Shown here piece after piece: positions 53,893-62,688 of a DNA stretch of 64,000 nt. Below the pieces are notes generated by a model. That model saw only the letters and a list, made by a program, of their open reading frames with translations, did not search any database and was not told where the DNA came from. The DNA comes from Sphingomonas crocodyli. Lineage in GTDB: Bacteria > Pseudomonadota > Alphaproteobacteria > Sphingomonadales > Sphingomonadaceae. The position numbers were made by a program, and so were the translations under genes. The DNA lies in contig NZ_SACN01000003.1 in NCBI RefSeq assembly GCF_004005865.1, forward strand, positions 1 to 64,000, in the 5' to 3' direction. Numbering within the stretch: the first letter of the stretch is position 1; the number at the start of each line of letters is the position of its first letter.

Positions 53893-55125
53893 CTATTTCG
53901 TAATGATCATACTTAATGACACGCGGTTGTTGCGAAAATTGGGTCCGATTATGACACCTGACGATGAGCGCTCCTGCCGGTTGTATGTGAGTGCTACCGA
54001 GAGAAAGCGATTAACGATGCGCCGCGCGCTTATCCCATACAACCAATACGACTCAGAGCGGTCGATGCCGCGAAAGTTGCGCCTTTCAAGCTGAACATTT
54101 CCTGTCAGGATCAGCGTCCGCAATAGTTCATGGTTCATGTTCAGACTGAATGTGCTGACCATGACACCCGGCACGTCGCGCTGCGCACTGTCCGTGAGAG
54201 ACCGACGAGCCCCGAACGAAAAGCTCGTGAGCGCAGTCGGCTCGTAACTTATGGTCGCATTATAATTCAGTCCGGCAAAATCGGTGAACTGCGGGTCGTC
54301 AAATTCCTGCCGAATATATCCGAGCGAAACTTCGCCATGGAGAAGACGTGTCAGTTCAAAGCCGACGCCACCCATAGCGGTGGCGCCTTTTGATGAACGA
54401 TCCCGACCAAGATTGGGGCGGGCATAATCGACCTCGTTATAGGAGCCCGACACGAACACATTTGTCGTAGGTCCTACCTGATAGGCAAGACGCCCTCCAA
54501 ACGTGTCGATCGTTCGATCGCGGAAGGACTGGTCGACGATCATTCCGCGCTCCCGCGCGTCGCTATATCGATAGCGCGAACGGCCGATATTGGCTGAAAC
54601 GATGAAGCGATTGAGTTGCTTGCTCGCGGATAGCGAACCCGTCATGAGCTGATATTTGACGTAACGGTCGAAGTCGGGATCGTCGCCGAGGCTGCCACGC
54701 TCCTCGACTTCGCGGCCATAGCTAAACGCGCCGCTAACGGGAAATGTGCGCGTTATATCGAGCCTCCCGTTCGCCTTGACGCGATAGGCGTCGTTATTCT
54801 GGCTGCTGCGCTTGGCATAGCGGCGATGTTGTGACGAGGCGTCGACCGTGAGCTGATTGCTCGACCAGGTTGATGTCGCCTTGACCCTGGGCGCTACCGT
54901 TCCCACCACATCCGAGCCGCGGCGGTCTCTCAGGAGGACATTGTCGTCGAAGGTCGTTCCGAAGGTCAGAGTGGGTATCAATCGGAAGCCGCCGGCGACC
55001 ACGCCCTGCCCTTCGACCGGTGCGCCCTGGAGTTGGGCAAGCGCGCTTTCGGTCGGCAAACTGATGACCGCGCAAGCCAGGATCCACCGCAACTGCTTCA
55101 CTGATGCAAACCCCCGACTCAGCAT
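53893..55125 (-). CDS. BBP2-type outer-membrane beta-barrel of the EPS cluster
   Basis: A 410-residue outer-membrane protein (signal peptide WILACAVISLPTESALAQ). The first part is FRLIPTLTFGTTFDDNVLLR, and a series of amphipathic beta strands follows to the end (RNNRVSLSMIITK). The alternating pattern and the opening strand match the 'outer membrane beta-barrel protein' (BBP2) class found next to Wzc in sphingomonad EPS clusters, though I name it from pattern only. It could replace the missing outer-membrane part of the short OPX protein. First gene of a minus-strand operon with the kinase, transferase and nuclease-like protein. Confidence 0.88.
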   Translation of the reverse strand: MLSRGFASVKQLRWILACAVISLPTESALAQLQGAPVEGQGVVAGGFRLIPTLTFGTTFDDNVLLRDRRGSDVVGTVAPRVKATSTWSSNQLTVDASSQHRRYAKRSSQNNDAYRVKANGRLDITRTFPVSGAFSYGREVEERGSLGDDPDFDRYVKYQLMTGSLSASKQLNRFIVSANIGRSRYRYSDARERGMIVDQSFRDRTIDTFGGRLAYQVGPTTNVFVSGSYNEVDYARPNLGRDRSSKGATAMGGVGFELTRLLHGEVSLGYIRQEFDDPQFTDFAGLNYNATISYEPTALTSFSFGARRSLTDSAQRDVPGVMVSTFSLNMNHELLRTLILTGNVQLERRNFRGIDRSESYWLYGISARRIVNRFLSVALTYNRQERSSSGVIIGPNFRNNRVSLSMIITK

Positions 55126-55266
55126 ATTATCCTATTACCTTTCCCGGGCGAAGGATCTCGCGCCACCACAGCGCAGGATCATACTCGGGTCAACGCTATG
55201 CTCTTGCCATCACAGCAGCCTGCAAGCGCTGCAGGTTGGATCGCGCGAGCGATGCCGGCAGTCCCC

Positions 55267-55533
55267 CTACTTCTTGAAATTATCGAATGGTTTGAGGACG
55301 CGGTAAATGAAAAACAACGTTCCCATCAGGACTGCGATCGCCAACAGATGGCTGGTGGCATCGCCCAGCTTCAACGCGCGGTTGCCGAGCCAGTTTGCCG
55401 TTGCGCAGCCGACGCTCGCGATCAGATATTGCCAGAGAGAGTCCGACGGATCGGGCGAGCTCGACCTTTGCATGAAAAGAACGACAAGGCCTGCGAAGAT
55501 GGCGACAGTGCCCCAGTCATAGACGGTTTCCAT
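55267..55533 (-). CDS. Small membrane protein resembling the XrtV sorting system accessory protein
   Basis: An 88-residue protein with ATG at 55533: METVYDWGTVAIFAGLVVLF is a helix. A segment SSSPDPSDSLWQYLIASVGC with ATANWLGNRAL leads to a second helix and a third, ending IYRVLKPFDNFKK. The layout, including the 'METVxDW' start, fits the XrtV-associated accessory of sphingomonads as I remember it. The exosortase itself is not in this window. It lies between the EPS barrel and a PEP-CTERM gene, which is the expected setting. Confidence 0.7.
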   Translation of the reverse strand: METVYDWGTVAIFAGLVVLFMQRSSSPDPSDSLWQYLIASVGCATANWLGNRALKLGDATSHLLAIAVLMGTLFFIYRVLKPFDNFKK

Positions 55534-55652
55534 AATACCCCGGCATGTGGAAAATCAATTCGTGCCCGCGTAAGTCTGTCGCTGCCACCCAGGCAGGTTA
55601 GCAGCACATTGGAAGGCGGGCAAAGGATAAGGCTCCGAGTTGGCACGGTGGT

Positions 55653-55709
55653 GCATGACAAGCTGCGGAGCGCCGGTTGCAGCCTAGGTTCGTCCGCAGC
55701 TTGTCATGC
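55653..55709. repeat. Long perfect inverted repeat (17-base arms)
   Basis: GCATGACAAGCTGCGGA at 55653-55669 is the exact reverse complement of TCCGCAGCTTGTCATGC at 55693-55709, with a 23-base loop. No T-run follows on either strand, so it is not a normal terminator. It lies in the 337-base gap between the XrtV-like gene and the PEP-CTERM gene's terminator. It could be a regulatory RNA hairpin, an operator or a transposon-derived REP-like unit. Confidence 0.75.
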
Positions 55710-55870
55710 GTGGTTTGGAAATAGTTTCCTCGCCACGCCATGTCGGCGCGCAACGCTAACCCAGGAAGCCTCAACGATTTGTTACGGCTCTACCAATGAT
55801 CAGAAATCGACCTTCCATCACCAGGGATCGATGAGAAACGACTGCCGGATCATGAGAGAATGCACGGCAT

Positions 55871-55912
55871 AAAAAAAAGCCACTGGCGAGACATCTCACC
55901 AGTGGCAATTTT
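55871..55912 (-). terminator. Bidirectional intrinsic terminator of the PEP-CTERM gene
   Basis: GCCACTGG at 55879-55886 pairs with CCAGTGGC at 55899-55906. Eight A residues at 55871-55878 give a T-run on the minus strand, and AATTTTTT on the plus strand (55907-55914) also gives a T-run. It directly follows the PEP-CTERM stop at 55929. Confidence 0.9.
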
Positions 55913-55928
55913 TTGCTGAGAAGCAGAA

Positions 55929-56501
55929 TTAGGCGGTCGCGAGCGACGCCGAGTTCCGCTGACGACGACGAGCGACGCCGCCGATCGCGCCGAGGCCCAT
56001 GATCATCATCGCCCACGTGCCGGCTTCAGGCACCGCGTTCGGCGTAAAGGTCGCCACGCCGGAGAACGCGCCGTTACCGCGCGAGGTGTAAGTCACCACA
56101 ATCTGGTTGATGAACGGATCGGCCAGAACCGGGAGATCCGTGATCGAAGCAAACTCGACCGCACCGTTCTGCAGCCGCGTGTAAGTGGCTTCGACACCAT
56201 TTACGAAGACGCTGATGAAGTCGAGGTCGTTAGCGGAGTTCAACCGACCGCTGGTGTTCAGCGAACCCGTACCCGTACCGTTCACCGGAACGCGGAACTG
56301 AAACGTGTCGGTGAACGTGCCGGCCGGCAGACCATTAAGGTCGAACGAGGCCGAGATAACGCCGTTTGCATCCGACGTGGCGGTGAACACGCCGCTGGCG
56401 TCGTTCACATTGTAGGTGGTGTCGGCATGCGCCGCGCCCGAGAATGCGACGGAAAGAGCAACCGCTCCCATCGCTCCCAGAATCTTATGCTTCAAAGCCA
56501 T
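55929..56501 (-). CDS. PEP-CTERM (PEPxxWA-type) sorted protein
   Basis: From ATG 56501 (GGGAGG upstream) 190 residues. The longer frame is rejected because the ribosome site and signal peptide (KHKILGAMGAVALSVAFSGA) start here. A beta-rich domain follows (TYNVNDASGVFTATSDANGV, AGTFTDTFQFRVPVNGTGTG). The sorting tail is VPEAGTWAMMIMGLGAIGGV, ARRRQRN. The FTDTFQF stretch is similar to the 'FxDxFxF' element in sphingomonad family members. It is probably surface-exposed and linked to EPS. The gene stands alone between a strong terminator and a long upstream region. Confidence 0.93.
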   Translation of the reverse strand: MALKHKILGAMGAVALSVAFSGAAHADTTYNVNDASGVFTATSDANGVISASFDLNGLPAGTFTDTFQFRVPVNGTGTGSLNTSGRLNSANDLDFISVFVNGVEATYTRLQNGAVEFASITDLPVLADPFINQIVVTYTSRGNGAFSGVATFTPNAVPEAGTWAMMIMGLGAIGGVARRRQRNSASLATA

Positions 56502-56936
56502 ACTCAACCTCCCAAACCATTGCCCGGCTGCAACCGGCGAATCACGCGTAATGAGACGCAATCGAGTCGTTAGCGAAATCTTAATACTAAGTATAGTGCT
56601 GAGCAGATTTTTTACTGACAATTTCGTCCAATAACGGCGACGGATATGGCGGTTGCAACGCCTCAAACTAGCGACCTGATGTTTGGTTGCATCGCGGCAG
56701 GATCGATCCGTCTCGATCGTGTAAAATTCGCGCAATTTTGCGTTTAGAAAGCAAATAATGCCCACTTCATCGAACTGCAGCGATACCCGCCAGGGCTTTT
56801 CGGCCCGATCGATCACCATAGCCTGCTGGGTTGCGGCGCGAAATCTGCCACCGTTCTGCCTGGATTTTGAGGCATAGGCAGCCTAGCGGCGAGAGCATCG
56901 AGGGCTGTCGAGGAGACGCTCGTCAGCTCTCTCAGG
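56502..56936. other. Upstream region of the PEP-CTERM gene
   Basis: No gene. The promoter of the PEP-CTERM gene should be here; TTGTCA and TATACT on the minus strand lie about 20 bases apart near 56600-56630, slightly too far for an ideal sigma-70 site. Paired GTTGCAAC-like motifs occur at 56650-56690. Confidence 0.4.
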
Positions 56937-56976
56937 AAAATAAAAGCCTAGACCTGATTAAGCTCAAGTCCAGGCT
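56937..56976 (-). terminator. Intrinsic terminator of the EpsD-type gene
   Basis: On the minus strand a 13-pair stem with two G-T pairs (AGCCTGGACTTGA against TCAGGTCTAGGCT, 56945-56976) closes a six-base loop and is followed by TTTATTTT. It lies 42 bases after the stop at 57018. Confidence 0.88.
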
Positions 56977-57017
56977 CAAATTTGCGAGTTGAAACGGCTT
57001 TACTCGAACCGCCAAAA

Positions 57018-57830
57018 CTATCGGGAAGTCTTGGGGGCCGCGAAACCGGGCTGATATTCTATATTGGCACTCTTTTTTAAGGCAGCAACCCGATTCTTCA
57101 GCGTGTCCCGTCCGGCCTCAGTCTGCAGAAGATTTCGCGCGACCTGCAAGGCCTTTTCGCCCTCCAGCGGCGAAGGCTGCCTTTGCACGACGGCGCTAAC
57201 CAGCATCATCCCAGCTTGCGGGACCTTGAATACTTCTCCGGGCTGAAGTGCGTTGATTTTGTCAAAATCGCTTTTGGTGAATGTCGCCGAATCTGCCGTT
57301 ATGCCCCCGCGCTGGAATGCTATACCTTGGCTTTCTAGGCGCGATGCGACGTCGTCCAACCGTGCGGCGCCATCCACCAGCTCTGGCCGGAAGTCACCCA
57401 AGCCTATACGGATCTGGTCCATACGGTAGACAATACGCTGGGAAAACCGCCAGGGATTGGCTCGCATGTAAGCTTCAACATCGGCGTCATAAGGCTTGCT
57501 CACCCCGGAAAGCAGTTTTTTTCCATAGGCATCGATGAGCAGGGCCTGGTTAGCTGCGCGTGATCGCAGGAGGTAGTCCTGGGAGCGATCGAGTCCTTCT
57601 TCCTTGGCTGCCTGAGCCAAGAGCCGCTTCTGGATCATGTCGTCGAGAACGAGGTTCTGGAGAGTTTTCGCGTCCTGCTTTTCATCCGGCGTTACCGTCG
57701 ACAGGATCGCGTTGAGCTCAGGACGAGTGATCTCTTCGCCGTTGACCGTGGCGATCACCTGCCCATCCGGCTTATCTTCACATCCCGCCAGCGACAACGA
57801 AGCAACCGCAACTACAGCATAGCGCCACAT
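57018..57830 (-). CDS. epsD: EpsD-type peptidyl-prolyl isomerase lipoprotein
   Basis: A 270-residue lipoprotein: the lipobox is ASLSLAGCED. The N-terminal chaperone part VIATVNGEEITRPELNAILS, with LVLDDMIQKRLLAQAAKEEG, is the SurA/PpiC-like opening. The middle contains the parvulin-like region RIVYRMDQIRIGL, FTKSDFDKINALQPGEVFKV. The layout fits EpsD family proteins of exosortase-linked EPS loci. It probably assists folding or assembly of export components in the periplasm. Single gene with its own terminator. The start ATG 57830 follows a short leader. Confidence 0.88.
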   Translation of the reverse strand: MWRYAVVAVASLSLAGCEDKPDGQVIATVNGEEITRPELNAILSTVTPDEKQDAKTLQNLVLDDMIQKRLLAQAAKEEGLDRSQDYLLRSRAANQALLIDAYGKKLLSGVSKPYDADVEAYMRANPWRFSQRIVYRMDQIRIGLGDFRPELVDGAARLDDVASRLESQGIAFQRGGITADSATFTKSDFDKINALQPGEVFKVPQAGMMLVSAVVQRQPSPLEGEKALQVARNLLQTEAGRDTLKNRVAALKKSANIEYQPGFAAPKTSR

Positions 57831-58223
57831 ATTATCATCCTCAGCGTTACTCGAATGACCAAAGCCATAGTGAATTAGCAGGCCCGCGAGACGTACTCGG
57901 GACCAGTCTTATATCGCCCGCAGGAAGTCGGAACTTCGCCGATGACGTTGCAAAACAGCCCTCCCACGAAGACCTATCGAATGTCGGGCGGGCCGTCCAT
58001 CGGACTTTGACGGTCGTCGCAGGTCCCGCGCTGCGCCGTACTAGGCCAAATCGCTTGCCGACCGAATGCCAACGGGCTTGACAGCCGGACACCTCGCGGA
58101 CAGCGTTGCGACGGCGTTAACTATCTTTTCATGTGCATCTCCTATTTGGTCGAGGCCGGGGTCGAACCCATGCCTGGGACGACACGAGCGTCGGCATGAA
58201 ATGGCTGCTTCTCGAATAGGTGA
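57831..58223. other. Intergenic region between EpsD-type gene and desaturase gene
   Basis: About 390 bases with divergent promoters expected. A string resembling a tRNA T-loop (GGGTTCGACCCC on the minus strand near 58150-58165) was examined and rejected as a tRNA. No gene. Confidence 0.45.
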
Positions 58224-59222
58224 ATGATGGATCTGGTTTCACGACTGTCCCCCGCTGGAAAGGCGAAAATCAAAAGTCTGTCTGGACCTCGTCCGGCTAG
58301 GTTCTTGAGAACCTTAGCGGGCACCTGGGCCGTGGTCGCGACCGCGATTGCTACGGCGATATATTTCGATCACCCGTTCGCCTATATCTTCGCGATCTGC
58401 ATCGTTGCCACAAGGCAGAACCTTCTCGCCTTGCTCATCCATGAGCAGACGCATTATCTTGGTCTCAACTCGCGGCTTGGCGATTTGATCGTGAATGTTT
58501 TCGGCGCTTATCCGCTGCTCGCGGTGACGGTGGAGGATTATGCGTCGATCCACCTCAGCCACCATCGCAACTACTTTACTTCGGAGGATCCCGATTTTCT
58601 GCGCAAGAGCGGACCGGACTGGGAGTTCCCTATGTCTGGCCGCAAGCTTGCGGGCTTGTTTCTGCAGGATCTGATCGGGCTCAGCTTCATCAAGTTCGCC
58701 CTCACGAAGAAGCCTACGCGGGAGAAGGCCAAGCCCTTCAAGCGCAAATTCCCGCTGCCGAAGTGGGTGAGGCCGGCATATTTTGTCGCAATCGCGACCC
58801 TTCTGACGCTGTGCGGCGGCTGGTTCTATTTTCTCACTTTGTGGGTCCTGCCGCTCCTGACGGTCCTCCCTATGATCGTGCGGTGGGGGGCGATCTGCGA
58901 GCATTATTATGGTGATGAAGGCGCCAATGTCGAAGAGACGTCACCCATCATTTTGAAGTCGAGGCTCGGTGCGCTGCTTCTGCCGAACCTCAATTTCACG
59001 ATGCACGCCTACCATCACTATTTTCCCGGTGTGTCATTTGGTGCGCTTCCGGAGGTGCATCGGATCTTTGAAGCCGAGGGCCTGGTTCGAAGCGACCGCG
59101 TATTCTCAGGTCATCGCGACTATCTCCGGTTCGTTTTGTCCGGTACCCGGCGGGAACATGGGGCCAACGATCCATTCTTCGGTGTTCTGCCAGCCCAAGA
59201 TCTCGCCACAAAAGAAGCCTGA
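58224..59222 (+). CDS. Membrane fatty-acid desaturase
   Basis: A 332-residue membrane desaturase with all three histidine boxes: HEQTHY at about residue 73, HLSHH at about 110 and HAYHHYFPGV at about 261. Four transmembrane helices flank them (TWAVVATAIATAIYFD, FVAIATLLTLCGGWFYFLTL and others). Such enzymes insert double bonds in acyl chains of membrane or storage lipids. The closest functional clue is a cyclopropane synthase gene 560 bases downstream, which also modifies acyl chains. The start is ATG 58224; an adjacent ATG at 58227 is equivalent. Confidence 0.93.
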   Translation: MMDLVSRLSPAGKAKIKSLSGPRPARFLRTLAGTWAVVATAIATAIYFDHPFAYIFAICIVATRQNLLALLIHEQTHYLGLNSRLGDLIVNVFGAYPLLAVTVEDYASIHLSHHRNYFTSEDPDFLRKSGPDWEFPMSGRKLAGLFLQDLIGLSFIKFALTKKPTREKAKPFKRKFPLPKWVRPAYFVAIATLLTLCGGWFYFLTLWVLPLLTVLPMIVRWGAICEHYYGDEGANVEETSPIILKSRLGALLLPNLNFTMHAYHHYFPGVSFGALPEVHRIFEAEGLVRSDRVFSGHRDYLRFVLSGTRREHGANDPFFGVLPAQDLATKEA

Positions 59223-59781
59223 TCCAATTCGTTGTTAGTGTTGAGGGCAAGCTCGCACTGCCTTGTGCGGCGAACCAGGGGTTTCTCGGAGTACGACAAC
59301 GTCGGCCCTCAACCCGCTTGTATCACCTGACGCTTCTCGCGGCTGATAAGCTGCGCTTTGATAGTGAGCCGGTCTGAAGCGGATACGCTGCGAAGGATCG
59401 GTTCCACCTTTCCCGATCACAAACGCTCTTCGCCTGTTTCAGTCAGAGCCGTTGCAGTGAAGCCTGTCCAGGCTTGCCAATGGCGGAAGCCAACCCGCCT
59501 GCCCTCCTTAGCTCCAAAAAAATTGAAGCTCGGCGAGCAGTCGAACATTAACTACATTATTTGTTAACCAGATGCTTTCTATGCCGGACACGAAACAACC
59601 ATCCGGGAGTTTTGGAACGCTTCTCGTATCGAGACGCACTTCGTATCGTGAGGGCGGACCCGGCGTGATCTAAAAGATCATAACGGCAGGTGGTGGCGGA
59701 AATGGTGCCGTTTGCACGATCCTGCGTTGGGTATTCCGTAGATGACAGCATTCTAAGAATCTTGGTGAGAAAGGATCATCA
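59223..59781. other. Intergenic region upstream of cfa
   Basis: Over 550 bases without a supported gene. The AT-rich stretch at 59540-59570 probably belongs to the cfa promoter. No repeats recognised. Confidence 0.45.
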
Positions 59782-60942
59782 ATGAGCAGCTATCGCGACG
59801 AGGTAACGGGTATTCTCGCGAGCGCCGATATCATTGTCGGTGGATCGCGGCCGCACGACATTCGCGTCAACAATGAGGCATTTTTTGCCCGCTTTCTGAA
59901 AGACGGACGGCTTGGTCTCGGCGAAGCCTATGTTGATGGTTGGTGGGATTGCGACGCACTCGACGTCATGTTCGTCAAGCTGTTTGCTTCGCGGCATAAG
60001 GTCAGCCGGCAACTCAAGAGCGCTCGTTTTCTTGCGACCGCGATGCGAGCAAAGCTCCTCCCGGCTGGGTCTGACAAGCGCGCCTACAATATCGGCGCCA
60101 AGCACTATGATATTGGTAATAAGCTCTACGAAAAGATGCTGGATCCGCGTATGGTTTATACCTGCGCCTACTGGAAACATGCGACCACACTCGAGGCGGC
60201 CCAGGAGGCCAAGCTCGATCTGGTCTGCCGCAAATTGAAGCTCGAGCCGGGCATGCATGTTCTCGATGTCGGTTGCGGCTGGGGCAGTTTCGCGAAGTTT
60301 GCCGCAGAGCGATATGGCGTCCGCGTAACTGGTATCAGCGTATCCAAGGAGCAGATCGACCTTGGAAACAAGCGTTGTGCCGGCCTGCCGGTGTCGCTGG
60401 AATATATGGATTACCGTAATCTCAGCGAACAATATGATCGTATCGTCTCGATCGGCATGTTTGAGCATGTAGGATTGCAATATTACGATATCTTCATGAA
60501 GAAGATGACCGAAGCTCTGGCCGATGATGGCCTGATGCTTTTGCATACCATCGGCTTCAACGATTCGAAATTCTTCAATCCGTGGCTGGACAAGTACATA
60601 TTCCCGGGCGCACACGTGCCTTCGCTCGCACAGATTACGTCACCAATGGAGAACCGCCTCACGGTCGAGCATCTTCAGAACATTGGTGTGAACTATGACC
60701 CAACATTGATGGCGTGGTATGACAACTTCATGGCTGCCTGGCCCGAGCTGGAAGGCGACTATGACGAGCGCTTCAAGCGGATGTGGTCCTATTACCTGCT
60801 GTCGTCTGCGGCAGGGTTCCGTGGTCGCTTCATCCAGGTGTGGCAATTTGTCTTGAGCAAAGAGGGCGTGCCGGGCGGCTACTACTTCGACGAGGAGGCG
60901 CGCTTTAAGTCTGGACGGGCCGAGCACGGGCCGTCCGTTTGA
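59782..60942 (+). CDS. cfa: Cyclopropane-fatty-acyl-phospholipid synthase
   Basis: A 386-residue enzyme starting at ATG 59782 behind AAAGGA. The N-terminal lipid-binding part includes FLKDGRLGLGEAYVDGWWDC. KRAYNIGAKHYDIGNKLYEK is the conserved substrate-side motif. The SAM-binding loop VLDVGCGWGSFAKF follows at about residue 160, with GISVSKEQIDLGNKR. The C-terminal IGMFEHVGLQYYD and FPGAHVPSLAQI motifs complete the family. It methylenates double bonds in membrane lipids. The neighbouring desaturase could supply its substrate. Length is normal. Confidence 0.96.
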   Translation: MSSYRDEVTGILASADIIVGGSRPHDIRVNNEAFFARFLKDGRLGLGEAYVDGWWDCDALDVMFVKLFASRHKVSRQLKSARFLATAMRAKLLPAGSDKRAYNIGAKHYDIGNKLYEKMLDPRMVYTCAYWKHATTLEAAQEAKLDLVCRKLKLEPGMHVLDVGCGWGSFAKFAAERYGVRVTGISVSKEQIDLGNKRCAGLPVSLEYMDYRNLSEQYDRIVSIGMFEHVGLQYYDIFMKKMTEALADDGLMLLHTIGFNDSKFFNPWLDKYIFPGAHVPSLAQITSPMENRLTVEHLQNIGVNYDPTLMAWYDNFMAAWPELEGDYDERFKRMWSYYLLSSAAGFRGRFIQVWQFVLSKEGVPGGYYFDEEARFKSGRAEHGPSV

Positions 60943-61124
60943 TGGCGGCCCGTACCCTCGATGCATCCGCGATCAAGGCGGTCGCATGCTGTAGCAAACA
61001 CTAGAATGTCTGTTTAATCTTCGGACCGTGCCAGCTCCTTCTACGCAGCATTCTGGTCATTAATGCCTCGTCCCTTGGAGGCTGACATAGGGGTGAGCCT
61101 TGTCGTCGCCGGGCTCGAGCTTTC

Positions 61125-62315
61125 TCAACCCCATAATTCGATAACGACGAGATCGTCTCCAGTCTCAACGTCGATCGCGTCCCCCTTACCCGTTTTCAAC
61201 GGGCCAAGGTCAAGACGCGGATTGTAAAACCTGTAGTTCGCCGGTCGGTTCAACTTGAGTGGGATCGAACCGACTGCAGCATCGCTATTCTGCCACAGCA
61301 GCACGAAGATGTGTCCGTCCGAGCGATTCAGTTGAAGGATCTCGGCACCGGAAGGGGCGGCGGTCACGTAAGATCCGATCGGGCGCTGGGCACCCCGGTC
61401 ATCACCCAGGATCCAAATCAGGTTATGGAGGGCCCGCGCAACCGGCTTGGGTACGAACTGACGATCGAAAAGGCCCCAATGCTTTTCGTAGCTCTTTCCG
61501 GAAGGGTCAGGATAGGCATCCAGGAGCTCGTAAATATAGGATCGCCTGACCCCTATAGCGGCATTTGTAGTGAGCCATTTCAAGGTCTGTTGGGTGCGCT
61601 TTGTAGGGTCCGCTCTGAGATCATTATACCCCATTTCCGTGAAGTATATCGGCTTGCCACCACCGACCATATGAGATTGGCGCTCGACCATTCCGGCCAC
61701 CTTCGAGGCTAGGCTCTCATCGGATTGGGGATAAGCATGGATGTTGCCTGCGTCGACATCGCTCGGCTCCACAATCTTCGTCGGGCCGATCGATGAAGGT
61801 GCCAGCAGTGGCAGATCAGCGAGTGGCGACCCCCTTAAGGTTCGTCGCAGCGCGGACATATAGGCGATCGTCGCCGGATATTCCTTGCCCTTGATGTCAC
61901 GTATTCCAGCGAACGTGACTGGAGAATTATTCACCTCGTTCGGCCCCTCGATTCCCGCAACTGACCGGGGATAGCGGGCTCGGAACGCCATCAGATTGGT
62001 AACCCGATCTTCGGGTGCTGCACCGCCAGAAACGATGAACATGAACTTGAGGCCGGACTTCGCTGCCTCAGCAAGACCCTGCTGCCCCTCACCACCGGGC
62101 CTTGGCGCAGCGTCACGGACGTGATCAATGCCGAGATACCTGACCGCTCCGATGACTTGCCGCCAATTCGCATAGCCACCGTCCGAATAGTTGAAATGCG
62201 TGTTAACGCCGATGCTATCCGTGAACTGACGGACCGACATCGCGCCGGCGGCAAAGACCCCAGTTGAGGCGGTGGCGGCAATGGCCGCGAATATCCGAGG
62301 AAGGACCCAGCTCAT
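61125..62315 (-). CDS. Secreted glycoside hydrolase (TIM-barrel, clan A-like)
   Basis: A 396-residue exported protein (signal peptide IFAAIAATASTGVFAAGA). The TIM-barrel opens DSIGVNTHFNYSDGGYANWR, and the acid/base is in VAGIEGPNEVNN at about residue 126, with the NE pair of clan-A enzymes. The nucleophile is in PIYFTEMGYNDL at about 227. A beta-sandwich end (LKLNRPANYRFYNPRLDLGP) follows. It resembles GH39/GH5-like families, but I cannot assign one. It may trim or cleave the EPS outside the cell. Start at ATG 62315. Confidence 0.82.
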   Translation of the reverse strand: MSWVLPRIFAAIAATASTGVFAAGAMSVRQFTDSIGVNTHFNYSDGGYANWRQVIGAVRYLGIDHVRDAAPRPGGEGQQGLAEAAKSGLKFMFIVSGGAAPEDRVTNLMAFRARYPRSVAGIEGPNEVNNSPVTFAGIRDIKGKEYPATIAYMSALRRTLRGSPLADLPLLAPSSIGPTKIVEPSDVDAGNIHAYPQSDESLASKVAGMVERQSHMVGGGKPIYFTEMGYNDLRADPTKRTQQTLKWLTTNAAIGVRRSYIYELLDAYPDPSGKSYEKHWGLFDRQFVPKPVARALHNLIWILGDDRGAQRPIGSYVTAAPSGAEILQLNRSDGHIFVLLWQNSDAAVGSIPLKLNRPANYRFYNPRLDLGPLKTGKGDAIDVETGDDLVVIELWG

Positions 62316-62688
62316 GAGTTGTGGAGGCTCCTTGATCCGACGCGCTGTATGTCAGACCAGCATAGAAGGAATGGCGACCTTTTGTCATCGGATTGCGATC
62401 ACATGACGCGAGCGAAGGGCGGTGCGATCAGAAGTTTTGTGGGGCAGGCCCAATTTGTTGCCGATAGCCGGGCGGGTTGGTCCTCGCGCCGGATTGATCC
62501 AGTTTTCGATGCAGTGTTTCGCCCGCCGCGATATCTTGAATATGCCTTGTGGGCAAACCAGGGCGGCAGGCCACATGCCGGTCATGTCGTGGAAGTTAGG
62601 TGCGCAACGTGGGTCGCTGCCGGCTCAACCCTCGCGCTGTCTCGCCTATTGTGATTTGGGGGCAGAAAGGTTTCATCGTAAAAGGCGA
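62316..62688. other. Intergenic region
   Basis: No gene supported between the glycoside hydrolase and the second FeeM-type gene. The glycoside hydrolase promoter should lie at the left end; no repeats were recognised. Confidence 0.45.

Noticed and set aside
58141..58185. T-loop-like string (GGGTTCGACCCC on the minus strand) suggesting a second tRNA fragment
   Set aside because: The flanking bases do not form a five-pair T-stem with a seven-base loop, and no matching acceptor strand is present.
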